Below, piece after piece: positions 1-8,722 of a stretch of DNA of 64,000 nucleotides. Position 1 is the first letter of the stretch, and every line of letters begins with the position of its first letter. Made by a program: the position numbers and the translations under genes. The notes under the pieces were generated by a model that saw only the letters and a list, made by a program, of their open reading frames with translations, searched no databases and was not told where the DNA came from. Location: the NCBI GenBank assembly GCA_943372195.1, contig CALRXS010000013.1, forward strand, positions 29,398 to 93,397. The letters run 5' to 3'. This stretch comes from JAEYZM01 sp943372195 (GTDB taxonomy: Bacteria; Bacteroidota; Bacteroidia; Sphingobacteriales; Sphingobacteriaceae).

Positions 1-1148
1 GAATTATAATAGCGGGAACATTTTCAAGTGTAAATGGGATATCAGCAAATAGAATTGCGAGACTAATGAGTAATGGAAGTTTAGATACAACTTTCAAAGC
101 AAATTTTTCTAGTCGTATTAGAGCAATGCATTTACAGAAAGATGGCAAAATTATTTTAGTTGGCGATTTCACTACAGTTAATTCACAAACAGTACAACGA
201 TTAGTAAGGTTAAATAAAGATGGAAGTATTGATAATACAGTTTATGTAGGTACTAACGGAAGTATTTATGATGTTGCTGAACAACAAGATCAAAATGTAT
301 TAATCGCTGGCAACTTTACACAAACAACACAAGTTGGTATTCCCAATACAAATACAAGCAATAAAATTGTTAGAATAAAAAATACTTATAGCACAACGCC
401 ACCATGTATTTCAGCAACGGCACCTATTGTAGATATCGATTCAATAACTTTTTTATGTAAACCACAATCATTAACAGTAAATGTAATAGGGGGTCAATTA
501 AATTCAGCAAGTAGCTGGTTTTGGTATAAAGATAGTTTGAACGGTGCATTTGTTGACTCAGGTTTATCATTAAGTATTAATACTCAAAGTTCGGCTACAT
601 ATTATGTATCTGCCGGTCTTACCTGCAACGATACAGTCAAAAAATACGCCACATTTGGTATTATCGTAAGTGACACAATGAATAAAAACGTGTATGTAGG
701 TTCTGCAAGTTTAGGGGCAGAAGAAGGAAATGCGAGTTCATATCAATGGTATAGATGCGATAGTATCATGCAAATTCTTGTAGGTGATACTGGACGTTAT
801 TATACTCCCAAAAATACAGGTAACTATGCAGTTGTTATGACTAATAACTTCGGATGTGTGGATACTAGTAATTGCGTCAATTATTTTATGCCAATAGTAT
901 CTGTAAATAATATTAAAAAATTGAACATCATAAATCCGGTTAATCAAAAAATTGTCTTACCAAATTATATTAAGTTTAAGGAATTAGAATTAATATCAAG
1001 TTTAGGACAAAAAGTTTGTACATTAAAAGGGATTCAAATCGAAACAGAAATTGATGTTCGTGTTTTAACTTCTGGGATATATTATATAAGAGCAATAGAT
1101 GATAAAAACCAGGCTTATTTTGAAAAAATATTAGTTCTAAACGAGTAG
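1..1148 (+). CDS. T9SS type A cargo protein with delta-60 repeats (5' partial)
   Basis: The frame is open to the window edge (first full codon at base 3), so the N-terminus is missing and the first ATG at 66 lies inside the protein. The first part holds delta-60 (beta-propeller-like) repeats, seen as recurring 'DGKIILVGDFTTVN' and 'NRIARLMSNGSLDTTF' units. A middle part has Ig-like features with paired cysteines and 'YQWYRCDS'. The last 75 residues look like a type A T9SS sorting domain, with 'GIYYIRAIDD' near the end. The protein is inferred to be exported to the cell surface or secreted, and its binding target is unknown. It ends about 155 bases before the sdh operon and is probably transcribed separately. 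Confidence 0.8.
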   Translation, partial: IIIAGTFSSVNGISANRIARLMSNGSLDTTFKANFSSRIRAMHLQKDGKIILVGDFTTVNSQTVQRLVRLNKDGSIDNTVYVGTNGSIYDVAEQQDQNVLIAGNFTQTTQVGIPNTNTSNKIVRIKNTYSTTPPCISATAPIVDIDSITFLCKPQSLTVNVIGGQLNSASSWFWYKDSLNGAFVDSGLSLSINTQSSATYYVSAGLTCNDTVKKYATFGIIVSDTMNKNVYVGSASLGAEEGNASSYQWYRCDSIMQILVGDTGRYYTPKNTGNYAVVMTNNFGCVDTSNCVNYFMPIVSVNNIKKLNIINPVNQKIVLPNYIKFKELELISSLGQKVCTLKGIQIETEIDVRVLTSGIYYIRAIDDKNQAYFEKILVLNE

Positions 1149-1262
1149 TAGTTTTGATTTATTAGGTAATGAGTTAAAATACAGCATATAAAGGTTTTAA
1201 AAATTATTAAATTAGAATCAATCTAAATTTTTATAGATAATTAAGAAATAACACATAATAGA

Positions 1263-1270
1263 TACATTTG
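1263..1270 (+). promoter_or_regulatory. Putative Bacteroidota -7 box (TACATTTG) for the sdh operon
   Basis: TACATTTG matches the phylum's TAnnTTTG -7 consensus and lies 33 bases before the sdhC ATG. No clear -33 TTG element is visible. Confidence 0.5.
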
Positions 1271-1303
1271 CGGTTAAGAGTATAATTAGAAAAAATTCAC
1301 TTT

Positions 1304-1972
1304 ATGAGTAAAAGTAAACTGTTCAAAACATCAATTGGTAAGAAATTAATAATGGGCTTAACGGGCTTGTTTTTGATTTCTTTTTTGTTAGTACACGTTG
1401 GTATTAACTCTTTGATATTTTTCAATGATGGCGGACATAAGTTTGAAGAAGCAGCAGAATTCATGGGAACTAATTGGTTGATTAGAACTATGGAAGTAGG
1501 TTTAATGTTAGGCTTATTGCTACACATTATCGATGGCTTGTTATTATGGTCTGAAAACAATAAGGCTAGACCTGTAAAATATGCATATACAAATGCTTCA
1601 GCAAACAGTACGTGGTATTCAAGATCAATGGGCTTATTAGGCACTTTGTTATTAATATTTTTAATTCTCCACTTAAAGCATTTTTGGGTAGTAAGTAGAT
1701 TTACAGACGCAATTACAAGTGGTAAACAAACCTTGTTTTATGAAATGCAAATGGTATTTCAAAGTCTACCAGTTGTGATAGTTTACGTTTTAGCGATGGT
1801 ATCTTTATCATATCATTTGATGCACGGATTTGCTTCTGCATTTCAATCATTAGGGATGAATCATAAAAAATACACTCCAACAATAAAGACTATCGGTTAC
1901 GCATTTTCAATAATTGTACCGGTCTTATTCGCATTAATGCCAATAGCATTACACTTTGGTTGGGTTAAATAA
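1304..1972 (+). CDS. sdhC: Succinate dehydrogenase cytochrome b558 subunit
   Basis: This is the membrane anchor of succinate:quinone oxidoreductase (complex II). The 222-residue protein has about five hydrophobic helices and several histidines suited to ligating two hemes, as in the single-subunit b558-type anchors of Bacteroidota and Bacillota. The N-terminus 'KLFKTSIGKKLIMGLTGLF' is typical of the family. It is first in the operon, 25 bases before sdhA, and no sdhD is needed in this type. The ATG at 1304 follows a TAnnTTTG box at a sensible distance. Confidence 0.93.
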   Translation: MSKSKLFKTSIGKKLIMGLTGLFLISFLLVHVGINSLIFFNDGGHKFEEAAEFMGTNWLIRTMEVGLMLGLLLHIIDGLLLWSENNKARPVKYAYTNASANSTWYSRSMGLLGTLLLIFLILHLKHFWVVSRFTDAITSGKQTLFYEMQMVFQSLPVVIVYVLAMVSLSYHLMHGFASAFQSLGMNHKKYTPTIKTIGYAFSIIVPVLFALMPIALHFGWVK

Positions 1973-1997
1973 TTAAACAGAAAAAAATATCTAAGAC

Positions 1998-3980
1998 ATG
2001 TCAATATTAGATTCAAAAATACCAGAAGGAGTATTAGAGCAGAAGTGGACAAAATATCGTTCAACTGTCCCATTAGTAAATCCTTCGAACAAAAGAAATT
2101 TAGAAGTTATAGTTGTAGGTTCAGGTTTAGCAGGTGCTTCAGCAGCATCTTCACTAGCAGAACTTGGTTATAAAGTAAAAGTATTTTGCTTTCAAGATTC
2201 ACCACGTAGAGCACATTCAATTGCAGCGCAAGGTGGTATCAACGCAGCAAAAAATTATCAGAATGATGGTGACTCAGTTTACCGTTTATTTTATGATACT
2301 ATTAAGGGTGGCGACTACAGAGCTAGAGAAGCAAACGTTTATCGTTTAGCTGACGTAAGTAGTAGTATCATTGATCAATGTGTAGCACAAGGTGTACCAT
2401 TTGCACGTGAGTACGGAGGATTACTATCAAATAGATCTTTCGGTGGTACTCAAGTACAAAGAACATTTTATGCAGCAGGTCAAACTGGTCAGCAATTATT
2501 ATTAGGTGCATATTCATCATTACAACGTCAAGTAGGTATGGGTACAGTAAAAATGTACACAAGACATGAGATGTTAGATGTAGTAAAAATTGATGGAGTT
2601 TGCAGAGGTATAATTGCAAGAAATTTAGTATCAGGTAAATTAGAAAGACATTTCGGACATGCTGTATTATTATGTACAGGTGGATACGGAAACGTATTTT
2701 ATTTATCCACTAATGCAATGGGTTCAAATGTTACTGCAGCTTGGAAAGCACATAAGCAAGGAGCATTGTTTGGTAACCCTTGTTTCACACAAATTCACCC
2801 AACATGTATTCCAGTTTCTGGTGATCATCAATCGAAATTAACATTGATGTCAGAGTCATTGAGAAATGATGGTAGAATTTGGGTTCCTAAAAAACAAGGA
2901 GATACTCGTAACCCTAACGATATCCCTGAAGAAGAAAGAGATTATTATTTAGAGAGAAGATACCCAGCTTTCGGAAACTTAGTACCTAGAGACGTTGCTT
3001 CAAGGGCAGCAAAAGAAAGATGTGATGCAGGTTATGGTGTAGGTAATTCAAAAATGGCTGTCTACTTAGATTTTGCATATAACATCAAGAGATATGGAAC
3101 AGTAGAAGCTAACAAACGAAATATCGTAAATGCTTCTGAAGAAGAAATTATCAAAATGGGTAAAGATGTTGTGAAAGAGAAGTACGGTAACTTATTCGAC
3201 ATGTATCAACAAATTACTGGTGAGAATCCATATGAGCAACCAATGAGAATTTATCCAGCTGTACATTATACAATGGGTGGATTGTGGGTTGATTATAATT
3301 TGATGACTACAGTACCAGGCTTATATGCTCTAGGTGAAGCAAACTTCTCAGATCATGGTGCAAACAGATTAGGTGCATCTGCATTGATGCAAGGTTTAGC
3401 AGATGGTTATTTCGTAATACCATATACAATTGGTGCATACTTATCGAAAGAAATTAGTACAAAAGCAATTTCTACAGATCACGAAGCATTTGTTGAAGCA
3501 GAAAATAAAGTAAAAGAACAAATCAATAGTTTATTCTCAATCAAAGGAACTAAAACAGTTGATAGCTTCCACAAAAGATTAGGTAAAATTATGTGGGATA
3601 AATGTGGTATGGCTCGAAATGAACAAGGACTTAAAGAAGCAATTGCTGAAATTCAACAATTGAAGAAAGAGTTTTGGTCTGATGTTCGCGTACCTGGTTC
3701 TGCAGATGAATTTAATCCGGAGTTAGAAAAAGCGGGTAGAGTAGCAGACTTTATTGAATTGGGTGAGTTAATGTGTTTTGATGCATTAGATAGAAATGAA
3801 TCATGTGGTGGTCACTTCAGAGAAGAATATCAAACAGAAGAAGGTGAAGCATTGCGTGATGACGAGAACTACGCATATGTAGCTGCATGGGAATATAAAG
3901 GAGATGGTCAAGCACCACAGTTGCATAAAGAAGAGCTGAAGTATGAGAATATTAAGATAGCTCAGAGATCGTATAAGTAG
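1998..3980 (+). CDS. sdhA: Succinate dehydrogenase flavoprotein subunit
   Basis: This is the catalytic FAD subunit of complex II, oxidising succinate to fumarate. The FAD-binding Rossmann motif 'VVGSGLAGASAASSLAELG' lies near residue 40, followed by 'HSIAAQGGINAAK', which carries the expected FAD-linked histidine. Substrate-site signatures are 'HPTCIP' and 'GEANFSDHGANRLGASAL'. At 660 residues it is longer than the roughly 590-residue proteobacterial SdhA and fits the longer SdhA/FrdA class that pairs with b558 anchors. The stop is followed not by sdhB but by an inserted four-helix-bundle gene. Confidence 0.96.
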   Translation: MSILDSKIPEGVLEQKWTKYRSTVPLVNPSNKRNLEVIVVGSGLAGASAASSLAELGYKVKVFCFQDSPRRAHSIAAQGGINAAKNYQNDGDSVYRLFYDTIKGGDYRAREANVYRLADVSSSIIDQCVAQGVPFAREYGGLLSNRSFGGTQVQRTFYAAGQTGQQLLLGAYSSLQRQVGMGTVKMYTRHEMLDVVKIDGVCRGIIARNLVSGKLERHFGHAVLLCTGGYGNVFYLSTNAMGSNVTAAWKAHKQGALFGNPCFTQIHPTCIPVSGDHQSKLTLMSESLRNDGRIWVPKKQGDTRNPNDIPEEERDYYLERRYPAFGNLVPRDVASRAAKERCDAGYGVGNSKMAVYLDFAYNIKRYGTVEANKRNIVNASEEEIIKMGKDVVKEKYGNLFDMYQQITGENPYEQPMRIYPAVHYTMGGLWVDYNLMTTVPGLYALGEANFSDHGANRLGASALMQGLADGYFVIPYTIGAYLSKEISTKAISTDHEAFVEAENKVKEQINSLFSIKGTKTVDSFHKRLGKIMWDKCGMARNEQGLKEAIAEIQQLKKEFWSDVRVPGSADEFNPELEKAGRVADFIELGELMCFDALDRNESCGGHFREEYQTEEGEALRDDENYAYVAAWEYKGDGQAPQLHKEELKYENIKIAQRSYK

Positions 3981-4008
3981 GAAAAACGAAAATAGGGGAA
4001 ACGAAAAT
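3981..4008 (+). repeat. A-rich repeat, left flank of the four-helix-bundle element
   Basis: AAACGAAAAT occurs twice with a 15-base period (3984-3993 and 3999-4008), starting immediately after the sdhA stop. AAAACGAAAAT at 3983-3993 is the exact inverse of 4477-4487 beyond the inserted gene. GAAAAACGAAAATAG at 3981-3995 recurs exactly at 33717-33731 between nuoF and nuoG. Confidence 0.7.
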
Positions 4009-4077
4009 CGTATAGCCCTAGTTAAAGAATAAAAATTTTTAGTAATTGGTGATTACTACTATTGGGAGGGAAAAGTG

Positions 4078-4443
4078 ATGAGGAATTTTGAAAATTTGGA
4101 GTGTTGGAAAAGCGCAAGAGAATTGCGAATTGAAATAAGCAATCTTGTTAAAAAGTTTCCTAGTGAAGAGAAATATAGGTTAGTGGATCAAATGTTAAGG
4201 GCATCTAGATCTGTAACTAACAATATTGCTGAAGGCTACGGAAGGTTTTATTATCAAGAGAATATTCAATTTTGCAGACAAAGTAGAGGTTCTTTATTTG
4301 AATTGATGGACCATCTTATTATTGTACTTGACGAAGAAATTATTAATAAGGAAACTTATAAAAACCTTTATGAATTAATTGAAAAATGTATTGCAGTATT
4401 AAATGGATATATTAATTTTTTAATTAAACAAAAAAGCGTTTAA
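4078..4443 (+). CDS. Four-helix-bundle protein (23S rRNA IVP / S23 family)
   Basis: The 121-residue, mostly helical protein belongs to the 23S rRNA intervening-sequence-protein family. Family marks include 'LECWKSARELR' at the N-terminus, 'FPSEEKYRLVDQMLRASRS' and 'VTNNIAEGYGR'. The molecular function of the family is not established, and the diversity-generating-retroelement accessory protein Avd shares its fold. The ATG at 4078 is preferred over the adjoining GTG at 4075. It sits behind GGGAGGG, a strong Shine-Dalgarno sequence unlike the A-rich leaders of neighbouring genes. The gene splits sdhA from sdhB and is bounded by inverted AAAACGAAAAT repeats, which suggests an acquired unit. No reverse transcriptase or variable repeat accompanies it here. 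Confidence 0.85.
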   Translation: MRNFENLECWKSARELRIEISNLVKKFPSEEKYRLVDQMLRASRSVTNNIAEGYGRFYYQENIQFCRQSRGSLFELMDHLIIVLDEEIINKETYKNLYELIEKCIAVLNGYINFLIKQKSV

Positions 4444-4463
4444 ATGACTTTGTAATGCGACGT

Positions 4464-4491
4464 TTTTCAATTTTCAATTTTCGTTTTACTT
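4464..4491 (+). repeat. Heptad T-rich repeat, right flank of the four-helix-bundle element
   Basis: The block reads as seven-base units TTTTCAA, TTTTCAA, TTTTCGT, TTTACTT. Its ATTTTCGTTTT (4477-4487) is the exact inverse of 3983-3993 on the left side of the inserted gene. Confidence 0.65.
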
Positions 4492-4519
4492 AACAATTGA
4501 TTGGTATAATTTCATAAAT

Positions 4520-5284
4520 ATGGAAAAAGGAAATATGAATCTTACACTAAAGGTGTGGAGACAAAAAAATACAAATGCTGAAGGTAAATTAGTTACTTAT
4601 CAAGTGAAAGAAATTTCACCTGATATGTCGTTTTTAGAAATGATTGATGTGTTAAACGAGCAATTAATTTCTAAAGCTGAAGAGCCAATTGCTTTTGATC
4701 ACGATTGTCGCGAAGGTATATGCGGTATGTGCAGCATGTACATCAATGGTAGACCTCATGGTCCGAAAGATAAAGTAACAACATGCCAATTACATATGCG
4801 TTCATTTAAAGATGGCGACACAATTGTAATTGAACCTTGGAGAGCGCAAGCTTTTCCAGTAATAAAAGACTTAGCAGTTGATAGATCTGCGTTTGATAGA
4901 ATAATTTCAGCTGGTGGTTTTATTTCAGTAAATACAGGTAATGCACGTGATGCAAATAGTTTACCAATTGGTAAAGAAGATGCAGACTTAGCATTTGATG
5001 CTGCAGCTTGTATTGGTTGTGGTGCTTGTGTTGCTGCTTGTAAAAATGCTTCAGCAATGTTGTTCGTTTCTGCTAAAGTTTCACAATTAGCATTGTTACC
5101 ACAAGGTCAACCTGAAAGATACATGAGAGTTCAAAATATGGTTGCTCAAATGGACGCTGAAGGATTTGGAAACTGTACTAATACTGGCGCTTGTGAAGCT
5201 GAATGCCCTAAGGGTATTTCATTATCTAACATCGCTAGAATGAATAGAGATTTCTTAACAGCTTCTGTAGCTTCAAATAATTAA
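4520..5284 (+). CDS. sdhB: Succinate dehydrogenase iron-sulfur subunit
   Basis: This subunit passes electrons from the SdhA flavin to quinone through three Fe-S clusters. The [2Fe-2S] ligands lie in 'DCREGICGMCSMY'. The next cluster motif is 'CIGCGACVAACKNAS' and the last is 'CTNTGACEAECPKGI'. At 254 residues it has the usual length. A second ATG at 4535 (MNLTLKVW) is an equally plausible start, since many relatives begin there. The gene lies about 540 bases after sdhA because of the inserted element, so it may depend on read-through or on a promoter inside or after that element. Confidence 0.95.
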   Translation: MEKGNMNLTLKVWRQKNTNAEGKLVTYQVKEISPDMSFLEMIDVLNEQLISKAEEPIAFDHDCREGICGMCSMYINGRPHGPKDKVTTCQLHMRSFKDGDTIVIEPWRAQAFPVIKDLAVDRSAFDRIISAGGFISVNTGNARDANSLPIGKEDADLAFDAAACIGCGACVAACKNASAMLFVSAKVSQLALLPQGQPERYMRVQNMVAQMDAEGFGNCTNTGACEAECPKGISLSNIARMNRDFLTASVASNN

Positions 5285-5303
5285 TTAAAAAATATTTCTA
5301 AAT

Positions 5304-5338
5304 AAAAAAGGTCTTGAAATTTTTCAAGACCTTTTTTT
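5304..5338. terminator. Bidirectional intrinsic terminator
   Basis: An A-run, the stem GGTCTTGAAA / TTTCAAGACC and a T-run lie between the convergent sdhB and TonB-C genes and can serve both strands. Confidence 0.9.
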
Positions 5339-5349
5339 ATGTTTAATTT

Positions 5350-5727
5350 TTAATTAAAATTTATGGGGAGTGAAAAAAGTACATCTACTTTTTTACCATC
5401 TTTTTCACCTGGTTGCCAATCGGGCATATTATTAATAACTCTTAATGCTTCTTTATCGCATTCTTCGTTTAAGCTTTTTACGATTTTAGCTTGAGTAACT
5501 TTACCAAACTTGTCAATAACAAATGAAACAACCACTTTGCCTTTCACTTTGTTAATTTTTGATTGTGTAGGGTACTTAATACTTTTACTCAAATATTTAA
5601 CTAATGCTACTTGTCCGCCCGGGTATTCAGGCATCTTATCGACATATACATAGGCACCATCATTCGATTGAGCAAATAATGGCTGAATTGAAATTAATGA
5701 TATTAAGAGTATGAATATTGATTTCAT
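5350..5727 (-). CDS. Secreted TonB C-terminal-domain protein
   Basis: The protein has 125 residues. A signal peptide ends near 'SIQPLFAQ' at residue 20, and the rest is a single TonB C-terminal domain with 'MPEYPGGQVALVKYLSKSI', 'GKVVVSFVIDKFGKV' and 'CDKEALRVI'. It closely parallels the C-terminal end of the full TonB at 25431-26234 but lacks the membrane anchor and proline-rich spacer. It is therefore probably free in the periplasm, unable to transmit energy directly, and may bind TonB boxes or other periplasmic partners. It is a stand-alone gene convergent with sdhB. Confidence 0.85.
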   Translation of the reverse strand: MKSIFILLISLISIQPLFAQSNDGAYVYVDKMPEYPGGQVALVKYLSKSIKYPTQSKINKVKGKVVVSFVIDKFGKVTQAKIVKSLNEECDKEALRVINNMPDWQPGEKDGKKVDVLFSLPINFN

Positions 5728-5760
5728 TTTTTAAATATATGTATAATCATTTGTAAATCA

Positions 5761-6420
5761 ATGTTAAATTATTTACATTTAAATATGTATAGGCATCAAA
5801 AGGTTTACTTCTTATACTTATTTTTAATTATAACGTTACAATTTTTTTTAACGATCGAGATTTTTGCGTTTTCGACAAATCAAATTGATTTAAGACAAGA
5901 ATTTGGTCAACACAAAAATTTCGTTGACAAAGTTGAACTCCCAGCATTAATAGCTCTTAGTTTTTTCCCTGAATTAAAAAATACATATATCACTTTTGAG
6001 TACAGAAAAATAAAAACCACTATGTCAACTAGACCTCACATAGGTCAATTTTTATTGAGAAATCGTACATATGTAATTTATATAAATTCGCATGCTAAAG
6101 AAATCGGGGGTGTGTCATTCGATGAATTAGGCTTACAAGAACAAATTGGAATTATAGCACATGAATTATCTCATATTGTAGATTATCAAAACAGAAAATC
6201 ATTCTCAATGTTAAAGTGTGGATTTTATTATAGTTTTTTTGATAAATATCATAGATCATTAGAGAGAAGCACTGACATGCTTGTAATTCAGAAAGGCCTA
6301 GCTCATCAACTTTATGCTTTTAGTAATTATGTGTTGAATAAATCTTCAGCATCTCAAGAATACAAAGATTTTAAAAGAAAAAACTATTTATTACCAGAAG
6401 AAATCGCAGATTATTTATAA
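5761..6420 (+). CDS. Putative membrane-anchored or secreted zinc metallopeptidase-like protein
   Basis: I do not recognise a named family. The 219-residue protein begins with a hydrophobic stretch (about residues 13-38) that could be an uncleaved anchor or signal peptide. A canonical zinc-protease HExxH motif, HELSH, occupies residues 134-138 in 'QIGIIAHELSHIVDYQN'. 'LERSTDMLVI' follows some 30 residues later, with Glu168 or Asp172 as candidates for a third zinc ligand, as in gluzincin-like folds. The ATG at 5785 (MYRHQ) is an alternative start. It is divergent from the TonB-C gene and 71 bases upstream of the helicase. Catalytic activity is inferred only from the motif. Confidence 0.6.
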   Translation: MLNYLHLNMYRHQKVYFLYLFLIITLQFFLTIEIFAFSTNQIDLRQEFGQHKNFVDKVELPALIALSFFPELKNTYITFEYRKIKTTMSTRPHIGQFLLRNRTYVIYINSHAKEIGGVSFDELGLQEQIGIIAHELSHIVDYQNRKSFSMLKCGFYYSFFDKYHRSLERSTDMLVIQKGLAHQLYAFSNYVLNKSSASQEYKDFKRKNYLLPEEIADYL

Positions 6421-6491
6421 TCCTGCATTCTTGCAGTTGAACAATTACATTTTAAAGCCTAAATTGCTGTCAATATTAAATATTGACAGCG

Positions 6492-8696
6492 ATGAAGGCA
6501 AGTGAGGTAAAAAGTTCAGCATTTGAACTAGCAGAGAGATTTATAAATCACACCAATAGACATGTGTTTTTAACTGGTAAAGCTGGTACGGGCAAAACCA
6601 CTTTTTTGAAATACATTACTCAAAAAACACATAAAAAAACAATTATAGCTGCACCTACGGGTATAGCTGCATTGAATGCGGGTGGAGTAACACTACACTC
6701 ACAATTTCAATTGCCATTGGCCTCTTTTATTCCCACTAAACAAGAGTTTCATACTCATCTTAATGCAAACTTCGAAACTCAATCTACTATACTTCGTCAT
6801 TTAAGAATGTCGAATGATAAAAGATCAATAATTCGAGAAGCTGAGCTTTTAATTATTGATGAAGTAAGTATGTTAAGGGCAGACATATTAGATGCAATTG
6901 ATCATATATTAAAATATATTAGAAGAAATCAGAAATCATTCGGGGGCCTACAAGTTTTATTTATTGGTGACATGATGCAGTTACCTCCTATCGTAAAAGA
7001 TTCAGAATGGGATGTGTTATCAAAGTATTATTCAAATATATTTTTCTTTAATGCAAAGGTTTTAGAAAAAGACAAACCGGTATATATAGAATTAGATACT
7101 ATTTATAGACAGTCAGATAAAATCTTTACAGATATATTAAATAAAATCAGATATAATGAATTAACAGAAAATGATATAAATTATCTTAATACATTTTACA
7201 AACAACATATACCAGATAATTTATCTGAATATATAACTCTTACAACACATAATGCGAGAGCAGATAGTATTAATAAAGAAGAGTTGAATAAAATAAAAAG
7301 TCAATCTTTTTTTTATGAGGCAAAAATTAACAATGATTTCCCAGATCATATTATACCTAATGAAAAAAAATTAGAATTAAAATTGGGCGCCCAGGTAATG
7401 TTTTTGAAAAATGATCATTCAAGTTCAAAACAATATTATAATGGTAAGATTGGAACTATAAATGAATTGACTAAAGAATCAATAAAAGTTAAAATAGATG
7501 ATAATGTTATAATTGATGTGAAGCCTTATGATTGGGAGAATATTAAGTATTCTGTTGATGATGTAAGTAAGGAAATCAAAGAAGAAATCATCGGCTCTTA
7601 CACTCAATATCCCTTGAAATTAGCATGGGCTATTACTATACATAAAAGTCAAGGATTAACATTTGATAAAGCTATAATTGATGTTAAAAATGTATTTACA
7701 TCTGGGCAATCTTATGTTGCCTTTTCTAGACTAAGAAATTTAGAAGGGTTAATATTATCATCGCCATTTACTTCGAATATAATTAAGCATAATGAGACGA
7801 TTGTGGACTATGAAAAAAATAGATTAGCTACAGACATAGCATACGATATACTTATGGAGGAATCGTGGCAATATATTTCTGATTACAATAAACTAGCTTT
7901 CGATTTTCATTCTGTTTATACTGCATTAAACAAACACATAGACTCTATAAAAAAAGAAGATGTTGTTTACGAGATTTTAAAAGACTCAAGCCTCAAGATA
8001 TTTTTTGATTTCCAAAAAGAATTAGAAATAGCAGATAAATTTAAATTACAATTACAAAACTTATTCTTTGCTAAAGATATAAACACATTATATGTAAGAT
8101 TAAATGATGCTAAAAATTATTTCGAGAAAAATCTTAAAGAAATTTGTTTGCATATAAAATCACAGATTGAGGTACTTGCTAAGTTGAAAAAAGTTAAAGC
8201 ATTCATAACAGAATTAGAGGAACTAGAATCATTAATCTTTCAAAAAATTCAACATATAAATAAATCATGTCATATCGTCGAAGCTTATTTGTTTAAAAAA
8301 GAATTAAGTAAACTCGATATTAAAAACTCTTTAAATATTGAATGGCGCGAGTCAAATCTAAAAGTTGTAAAAGCCGAAAAAGTTAAAGCAGAAAAACGGA
8401 AGGTAGTAAAAGGTGATAGTGTTTTAGAAACTTTTGAATTATATAACAAGGGGTTTAGTATAGAAGATATTGCAGCAACGAGGGGACTTAAAAAAGTTAC
8501 TATTTACAGTCATATAAATGAGTTAATAGCCAGAAATGAAATTAAAATTGAAGATGTTATGACTCAAGACAGAATACAACCTATCAAAGAATGTATTAAT
8601 ATGAATGAACAAAAAACTTTAACTGAGATAAAGGCAATACTAGGGTCAGATTTTACTTTTGAAGAAATTAGGTTAGTAAAAACTAGTCTTAAATAA
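6492..8696 (+). CDS. Pif1/RecD-like helicase with C-terminal helix-turn-helix domain
   Basis: This 734-residue superfamily 1 helicase has Walker A 'GKAGTGKTT' at residues 29-37 and Walker B 'IIDEVSML' with Asp123 and Glu124. It also has the Pif1-type 'PTGIAALNAGGVTLHSQF', and late motifs 'AITIHKSQGLTFDKAIID' and 'SYVAFSRLRNLEGL'. A lysine-rich linker follows, then a helix-turn-helix segment (about residues 644-680, 'GFSIEDIAATRGLKKVTIYS') as in Bacteroidota helicases annotated with an HTH_40 domain. The likely role is unwinding of DNA or DNA-RNA structures during replication and repair. The ATG at 6492 is preferred to the in-frame TTG at 6483. Confidence 0.88.
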   Translation: MKASEVKSSAFELAERFINHTNRHVFLTGKAGTGKTTFLKYITQKTHKKTIIAAPTGIAALNAGGVTLHSQFQLPLASFIPTKQEFHTHLNANFETQSTILRHLRMSNDKRSIIREAELLIIDEVSMLRADILDAIDHILKYIRRNQKSFGGLQVLFIGDMMQLPPIVKDSEWDVLSKYYSNIFFFNAKVLEKDKPVYIELDTIYRQSDKIFTDILNKIRYNELTENDINYLNTFYKQHIPDNLSEYITLTTHNARADSINKEELNKIKSQSFFYEAKINNDFPDHIIPNEKKLELKLGAQVMFLKNDHSSSKQYYNGKIGTINELTKESIKVKIDDNVIIDVKPYDWENIKYSVDDVSKEIKEEIIGSYTQYPLKLAWAITIHKSQGLTFDKAIIDVKNVFTSGQSYVAFSRLRNLEGLILSSPFTSNIIKHNETIVDYEKNRLATDIAYDILMEESWQYISDYNKLAFDFHSVYTALNKHIDSIKKEDVVYEILKDSSLKIFFDFQKELEIADKFKLQLQNLFFAKDINTLYVRLNDAKNYFEKNLKEICLHIKSQIEVLAKLKKVKAFITELEELESLIFQKIQHINKSCHIVEAYLFKKELSKLDIKNSLNIEWRESNLKVVKAEKVKAEKRKVVKGDSVLETFELYNKGFSIEDIAATRGLKKVTIYSHINELIARNEIKIEDVMTQDRIQPIKECINMNEQKTLTEIKAILGSDFTFEEIRLVKTSLK

Positions 8697-8722
8697 AAAA
8701 AGGAGCTTATGCTCCTTTTTTT
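8697..8722. terminator. Bidirectional intrinsic terminator
   Basis: The stem AAAAAGGAGC / GCTCCTTTTT with a TTAT loop lies between the convergent helicase and M1 peptidase genes and begins right after the helicase stop. Confidence 0.9.

Noticed and set aside
2368..2619. Minus-strand reading frames inside sdhA and similar frames opposite other genes
   Set aside because: They lie opposite strongly conserved genes and show no family motif, so they are shadows.
4078..4443. Diversity-generating retroelement with Avd
   Set aside because: The four-helix-bundle gene has no reverse transcriptase, template repeat or variable repeat nearby.
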